DNA of 11,124 bases from Hyphomicrobiales bacterium. GTDB taxonomy: Bacteria > Pseudomonadota > Alphaproteobacteria > Rhizobiales > Kaistiaceae. The stretch spans positions 1-11,124 of the forward strand of contig JAFKJZ010000180.1 of assembly GCA_017305815.1 (NCBI GenBank), read 5' to 3'. The position numbers and the translations under genes were made by a program. Below, piece by piece: positions 6,612 through 11,124 of this stretch; the stretch's first letter is position 1, and each line of letters starts with the position of its first letter. Under the pieces are notes generated by a model. It saw only the letters and a program-made list of their open reading frames with translations, was not told where the DNA came from and did no database searches.

Positions 6612-9128
6612 TCAGTCCCCGCGATCGGCCGGTTCGGCGGAGCGCCGATGGGTGAAATAGGCGAGCGTGATCTCGTCGGAGATCTTCATCAGCGTCTGCT
6701 CGAAACCGAACAGACTGTCGGCATCGAGGGCGGCGGCATCGGCCGTGCCGAGCTCGGCCGCAAGGCGCGTGGCGAGACGATCTGCCGGCGCCAGCAGCCC
6801 GGCCGGCGCATGCGCCGGCATGCCGGCCAGCAACTGGCGGATCTGGTCGGCCTGGAAGGCGAGCGCCCGCGGATTTCCACCATCGAGCAGCACCAGATCG
6901 ACGACCGGAACGCGCGCCGCCAGCATCACATAGCGGATGCGGTAGGTGATCTGGCTGTCGGCGAGCTCCAGCAGCGCATCCAGTTCGCCGGGCTTGCCCG
7001 AAAGGCCGCAGAAGCGGGCGGCTCGGGCAATGGCGAGGCCGCGCTCGATGCGGCGGCCGGTTTCGAGAAAGCGCCAGCCCTGCTGACGCACCATGTTCTC
7101 GTGCACCAGGCCGGAAAACGCCGCGATCAGACGCAGCGCCGCGTTGGCGCGCTCGAGCGTGTCGCTGTCGGTCCCGGCCTCCAGCGGCTGGTTCAGCAGC
7201 GCCTCGAGGTCGGCGACGGTGCGCCAGGCGTCCGGCGACAGGCGGTCGCGGATGACCGAGGCGGCGCGGCGCGACGCCTGGGCGAGCCGGGGCACGGTGT
7301 TGAAATCGCTGCGGTCAGTCAGGATGGCGATCGCCCGCGCGGTCGGCCCCGCCTCCGCCCGCACCTCGCCGATCGAGCCGGCGGCGGCGAGCGTCGCGTC
7401 GAGCTGGGCGATCACCGCCTCGCCGTCATATTCGGCGTCGATGTGCCGGGCGGCAATGGCGCGCACGATGCGCAGCGTCGCCTCGGTCCGCTCGACATAG
7501 CGGCCGAGCCAGAACAGGTTCTCCGCCGCCCGGCTCGGCAGCGTCTGCGTCATGCGCTGCAACGCGACCTTGTCCGGCGAGGCGAGCAGCGTCGTCTCGG
7601 CCACGGGCTTGTCGGAGAGCACCCAGACATCGGCCGAGGAGCCGCCCTGCTGTAGCGTCACGGCGCGCGCGTCGGGTTGGTCGGAAATCCGGCAGAAGCC
7701 ACCGGGCATCACGGTCCAGCCGTCCGGCGTGCGCGCCACATAGAGACGGAGGATGGACGGGCGCGGCTCCAGCCTGGCGGCGTCGCCCTCGCCGCGCCAG
7801 ACCGGCGTCGTCGAGAGCTTGACCGCTTCCTGGCCGACGAAATCGGTGCCGCGCCGGCCGATGGCGCGGATGAGGTCCGCCTTGCGGTCGGGATCGAGCG
7901 CGCCGCCCAGCACGGCGCCCCGGTCGATGAGGCCGGGCACGCTGGCGCCGAGCGCCGGGGCGATCACCATGCGGTCGAACTCGGCGACGACATGGTCGCG
8001 CTCCTGCGTCTGGCCGCACCACCAGGTGGCGACATTCGGCAGGATCAGGTCCTCGCCCAGCACGCGGCGGGCAAGGCCGGGCAGGAAGCCCAGCATGGCG
8101 CGCGATTCGACCAGGCCCGAGCCGAGCGCGTTGGCGATCGCGACATTGCGCTGGCGCACGGCGCCGGCGAGCCCGGGCACGCCGAGCCGCGAGGCCGGGT
8201 TCAATTCGAGCGGATCGGCGAAATCGGCATCGAGGCGGCGCCACAGCACGTCCGCCCGCTTCAGGCCCGAGATGGTGCGCATGTAGACGGTATCGTCGCG
8301 CACCGTCAGGTCCTCGCCCTCGACCAGCACGAAGCCGAGATAGCGCGCCAGATAGGCGTGCTCGAAATAGGTCTCGTTGAGCGGACCCGGCGTCAGAAGC
8401 GCGACGCGCGTCTCCTCATGCCGGTTCAGCCGGTTCAAGCCGGCGCGAAACGCCTGGAAGAATCCGGCCAGCCGCTCGACGTTGAAGCCGCGATAGAGAT
8501 CGGGCAGCGCGCGCGACAGGGCAATGCGGTTTTCGAGAGCATAGCCGGCGCCGGACGGCGCCTGGGTGCGATCGGAAACCACCCACCAATTGCCGTCCGG
8601 TCCGCGCCCGACATCGACGGCATAGAAACGCAGGTGATGGCCGCCAACCGGCTTGGCGCCGACCAGCGGACGCAGATATTCCGGGCTGCCGGCGATAATC
8701 GCCGCCGGCAGGCCGCCATCGGCGGCGAGTTGCCCCTCGCCATAGGCATCGGCCAGCACGGCATCGAGCAGCTTCGCCCGCTGGATCAGCCCGGCCTCGA
8801 GGCGGCTCCACTCCTTCGGTTCGATCAGGAACGGCACATGCGACAGCGGCCAGGGGCGCTCGTCGCCATTCTCGGCGCCGTAGACACGCAGCACCACGCC
8901 GGAATCCGCCAGATGCCGATCGGCCAGGCCGAAACGATGCTGCACCTCGCTCGGGCCGAGCTGGGCCATCGATTCGACGAAGCGCATCCAATGCGGCCGG
9001 ATGCTGCCGTCAGGACCGATGAACTCGTCGGCGACGCCGGCGAGCGGCCGGTAATTGGCGATCAGCCGTTCCGCCCTGTCGGCGGCGATCCTGCTGCGGC
9101 GGATCGCTTCCTTGCGCGTGATCGGCAT
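6612..9128 (-). CDS. Fused circularly permuted ATP-grasp and alpha-E domain protein
   Basis: Protein of 838 residues joining two families that are often separate genes. Residues about 80-500 form the circularly permuted ATP-grasp (DUF404/DUF407, COG2308 type), with FYAVDVGRGPDGNWWVVSD leading into DRTQAPSGAGYALENR (from D186) and LILPNVATWWCGQ further on. Residues about 530-825 form the helical alpha-E domain (COG2307 type), opening with LPSRAAENLFWLGRYVERTE. ATP-grasp enzymes of this class are predicted to form amide bonds through an acyl-phosphate. The alpha-E role is unknown but it nearly always accompanies them. The start at 9128 ([11 protein letters not shown]) shares its A with the stop of the gene before (TGATG). 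The frame is open up to 9419, but that extension lies inside the previous gene and reads as low-complexity shadow, so I reject it. No signal peptide is seen, so it is probably cytoplasmic. Confidence 0.88.
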   Translation of the reverse strand: MPITRKEAIRRSRIAADRAERLIANYRPLAGVADEFIGPDGSIRPHWMRFVESMAQLGPSEVQHRFGLADRHLADSGVVLRVYGAENGDERPWPLSHVPFLIEPKEWSRLEAGLIQRAKLLDAVLADAYGEGQLAADGGLPAAIIAGSPEYLRPLVGAKPVGGHHLRFYAVDVGRGPDGNWWVVSDRTQAPSGAGYALENRIALSRALPDLYRGFNVERLAGFFQAFRAGLNRLNRHEETRVALLTPGPLNETYFEHAYLARYLGFVLVEGEDLTVRDDTVYMRTISGLKRADVLWRRLDADFADPLELNPASRLGVPGLAGAVRQRNVAIANALGSGLVESRAMLGFLPGLARRVLGEDLILPNVATWWCGQTQERDHVVAEFDRMVIAPALGASVPGLIDRGAVLGGALDPDRKADLIRAIGRRGTDFVGQEAVKLSTTPVWRGEGDAARLEPRPSILRLYVARTPDGWTVMPGGFCRISDQPDARAVTLQQGGSSADVWVLSDKPVAETTLLASPDKVALQRMTQTLPSRAAENLFWLGRYVERTEATLRIVRAIAARHIDAEYDGEAVIAQLDATLAAAGSIGEVRAEAGPTARAIAILTDRSDFNTVPRLAQASRRAASVIRDRLSPDAWRTVADLEALLNQPLEAGTDSDTLERANAALRLIAAFSGLVHENMVRQQGWRFLETGRRIERGLAIARAARFCGLSGKPGELDALLELADSQITYRIRYVMLAARVPVVDLVLLDGGNPRALAFQADQIRQLLAGMPAHAPAGLLAPADRLATRLAAELGTADAAALDADSLFGFEQTLMKISDEITLAYFTHRRSAEPADRGD

Positions 9129-11124
9129 CAGAGATTGGCCGGTCGGCGAAGATCGAGGGTCATGGGGAACTCCGGCGAGCCGGTCTCGGGCTGTGGCATG
9201 AAATGCCCAGCTGTATGCCCCATTGCCTCGAACCGCGCCAGCCGGCGGGCCTCCGCCTCGTAGGAATTGACCGGGAAGGTGTCGTAGTTGCGGCCGCCCG
9301 GATGGGCGACGTGATAGACGCAGCCGCCGAGCGACCGCTGCGACCAGCTGTCGACGATGTCGAAGGTAAGCGGCGCATGGGCCGGAATGGTGGGGTGCAG
9401 GCCGCGCGCCGGCTGCCACGCCTTGTAGCGCACGCCGGCGACGAACTGGCCGGCGGTTCCGGTCGACGTCATCGGCACGCGGCGGCCATTGCAGGAAACG
9501 ACGTGCCGGCGCGGGTCAAAGCCGTCGACGCGGACCTGGATGCGCTCGACCGAACTGTCGACATAGCGCACCGTACCGCCGATCGCCCCTTCCTCGCCCA
9601 GCACATGCCAGGGCTCCAGCGCCTGGCGCAGCTCCAGCTTGACGCCCTGCTGCTCGATCCGGCCGATGAAGGGGAAGCGGAATTCGCGCTGCGCCTCGAA
9701 CCAGACGGGATCGAAGGCATAGCCGGCGCGCTGCAGGTCGCCGAGAACGTCGAGGAAATCGGACCAGACGAATTGCGGCAGCATGAAGCGGTCATGCAGC
9801 TGCGTGCCCCAGCGCATCAGCGAGCCCTGCTGCGGGTTCTGCCAGAACATCGAGATCAGCGCCCGGACGAGCAGCTGCTGCGCCAGGCTCATGCGGTAGT
9901 CCGGCGGCATCTCGAACGAGCGGAACTCGACCAGGCCGAGCCGGCCGGTCGGGCCATCCGGCGAATAGAGCTTGTCGATGCAGATCTCGGAGCGATGGGT
10001 ATTGCCGGTGACGTCGACGAGCAGGTTGCGGAACAGCCGGTCGACCAGCCAGGGCGCCGGCGTGAGGCCGTTGCCGGGCGCCGGCACGCTGGCGAGCGCG
10101 ATCTCCAGCTCATAGAGCCCGTCATGCCGCGCCTCGTCGATGCGGGGCGCCTGGCTGGTCGGGCCGATGAACAGGCCGGAGAACATGTAGGACAGCGAGG
10201 GATGGCGCTGCCAGTAGAGCACGAGGCTCTTCAGAAGATCCGGCCGGCGCAGGAACGGACTATCGGCGGGATGGGCTCCGCCGACGACGACATGATTGCC
10301 CCCCCCGGTGCCGGTGTGGCGACCGTCGGTCATGAACTTCTCGGTGCCGAGGCGCGACAGCCGCGCTTCCTCGTAGAGGTCGCGGGTGATGGCGACGCAT
10401 TCGGTCCAGTTGCCCGCCGGCTGCACGTTGACCTCGATGACGCCGGGATCAGGCGTCACCTTGATGACGTCCATGCGCGGGTCGATCGGCGGCGGATAGC
10501 CCTCGACATGCACGGCGAGGCCGAGCGCGCGGGCCGATTCCTCCAGCGAGGCGAGCAGCTCCAGATAGTCCTCCAGCGTCTCGGTCGGCGGCATGAAAAC
10601 GCAGAGCCGGCCGTCGCGCGGCTCGACCGAAAGCGCGGTGCGCACCGAGCGGCCGCCGGCCAGATACTGCGCGACCTGCTCGCCGCGCTCGCCCTCGGCC
10701 GTTTCCGAGCCGGCGCCGGCAAGATGGCGGGCGCGCTCCTCCTGCCGCGACAGCGCCTCATGCCGCTCACGGCCGAGATCCTCGGGATCGGGCAGCGGCT
10801 CGCGGACCGAGCCCGGATCGCGCTGGACGATGAAGGGATAGGAGGAGACCGGCACGTAGGGCAGCGACGACAGCGGCAGGCGGAAGCCGACCGGGCTGTC
10901 GCCGGGGACCAGGAACATCTTGCCGCGCCGGAGCGGCCATTTCTCCGATATCCAGCGCCGCTGCGCCCGCGCCTGCCAGCGCTGCACCGGCAGGATGTAA
11001 CCGGAGGGCGCGGCGAGGCCGCGCTCGAACACGCGGGCGATGCGGGCGCGCGCCTCCGGATCGTCGAGCTTCGAATCGTGCGGCGTGACGTTCTCCGGCA
11101 GCTCGGCTTCCTTGAGGATCCAGT
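9128..11124 (-). CDS. DUF2126 putative amidoligase, C-terminal part (5' end beyond window)
   Basis: The frame runs off the right edge. About 664 codons are visible of a family usually near 1,100 residues, whose N-terminal part carries a transglutaminase-like domain. A GTG at 11032 is internal: the codons before it ([18 protein letters not shown], across 11080-11015) are family sequence. Hallmarks of DUF2126 are [17 protein letters not shown] (about 10404-10455), [18 protein letters not shown] (about 10275-10330), [12 protein letters not shown], and the C-terminal [20 protein letters not shown]. The family has been predicted to be a glutamine-synthetase-like amide ligase. The IEVN strand and the GTGGGNH loop are plausible counterparts of the metal and nucleotide residues there (inference). 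It is the first visible gene of an operon with the ATP-grasp/alpha-E and transglutaminase genes. Further genes may lie upstream outside the window. Confidence 0.9.
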   Translation of the reverse strand, partial: WILKEAELPENVTPHDSKLDDPEARARIARVFERGLAAPSGYILPVQRWQARAQRRWISEKWPLRRGKMFLVPGDSPVGFRLPLSSLPYVPVSSYPFIVQRDPGSVREPLPDPEDLGRERHEALSRQEERARHLAGAGSETAEGERGEQVAQYLAGGRSVRTALSVEPRDGRLCVFMPPTETLEDYLELLASLEESARALGLAVHVEGYPPPIDPRMDVIKVTPDPGVIEVNVQPAGNWTECVAITRDLYEEARLSRLGTEKFMTDGRHTGTGGGNHVVVGGAHPADSPFLRRPDLLKSLVLYWQRHPSLSYMFSGLFIGPTSQAPRIDEARHDGLYELEIALASVPAPGNGLTPAPWLVDRLFRNLLVDVTGNTHRSEICIDKLYSPDGPTGRLGLVEFRSFEMPPDYRMSLAQQLLVRALISMFWQNPQQGSLMRWGTQLHDRFMLPQFVWSDFLDVLGDLQRAGYAFDPVWFEAQREFRFPFIGRIEQQGVKLELRQALEPWHVLGEEGAIGGTVRYVDSSVERIQVRVDGFDPRRHVVSCNGRRVPMTSTGTAGQFVAGVRYKAWQPARGLHPTIPAHAPLTFDIVDSWSQRSLGGCVYHVAHPGGRNYDTFPVNSYEAEARRLARFEAMGHTAGHFMPQPETGSPEFPMTLDLRRPANL

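Noticed and set aside
7677..9263. Plus-strand open frame of 528 codons opposite the ATP-grasp/alpha-E gene
   Set aside because: It is an antisense shadow with no recognisable motif. The minus-strand gene has strong family motifs along its whole length.
9129..9419. N-terminal extension of the ATP-grasp/alpha-E protein by 97 residues
   Set aside because: It lies wholly inside the DUF2126 gene in another frame. The sequence is low-complexity, and the ATG at 9128 overlaps the upstream stop in a typical coupled junction.
1..11124. CRISPR arrays, tRNA/rRNA genes, transposases, phage genes, defence genes
   Set aside because: I found no evenly spaced direct repeats, tRNA-like cloverleaf, rRNA sequence or mobile-element proteins on either strand.

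Overview
The window looks like chromosomal DNA of an alphaproteobacterium of the Rhizobiales (Hyphomicrobiales) type. GC content is high, every gene I can support lies on the minus strand, and the left half holds the rhizobial acpXL-lpxXL gene set in the order known from Rhizobium and Sinorhizobium. The palindromic intergenic element at the left edge resembles repeats common in that order. The genus cannot be fixed from this sequence alone.

Right half (11124 down to 5716, read right to left): three tightly packed genes. They are a DUF2126 putative amidoligase (5' end off the window), a fused circularly permuted ATP-grasp/alpha-E protein of 838 residues, and a transglutaminase-like cysteine enzyme of 297 residues. 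The first junction is a TGATG stop/start overlap and the second gap is 2 nt, so this is almost certainly one operon. The combination has been predicted from comparative genomics to make and process an amide- or peptide-linked product. I know of no established substrate.

Middle (5520-5715): the only sizeable gap inside the gene block, about 200 nt. It must hold the leader of the next operon. I see a weak promoter candidate, a 7-bp stem and a 24-codon Cys-containing ORF whose stop overlaps a possible Shine-Dalgarno sequence. None of these is firm.

Left half (5510 down to 173): acpXL, fabZXL, fabF2XL, fabF1XL, adh2XL, lpxXL. AcpXL carries the growing very-long-chain (omega-1)-hydroxy acyl chain, typically 27-OH-C28:0. 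FabZXL dehydrates the 3-hydroxyacyl intermediate, the two ketosynthase-like proteins elongate, the MDR-type dehydrogenase is a likely reductase, and LpxXL moves the finished chain onto lipid A. FabF2XL has lost all four ketosynthase catalytic residues and resembles a chain-length factor, whereas FabF1XL keeps them all. A strong bulged stem-loop lies between fabF1XL and adh2XL.

Left edge (1-172): an imperfect inverted repeat (about 28-157) built of nested hairpins sits just downstream of lpxXL and may end the operon transcript. Apart from it I see nothing identifiable in bases 1-27.
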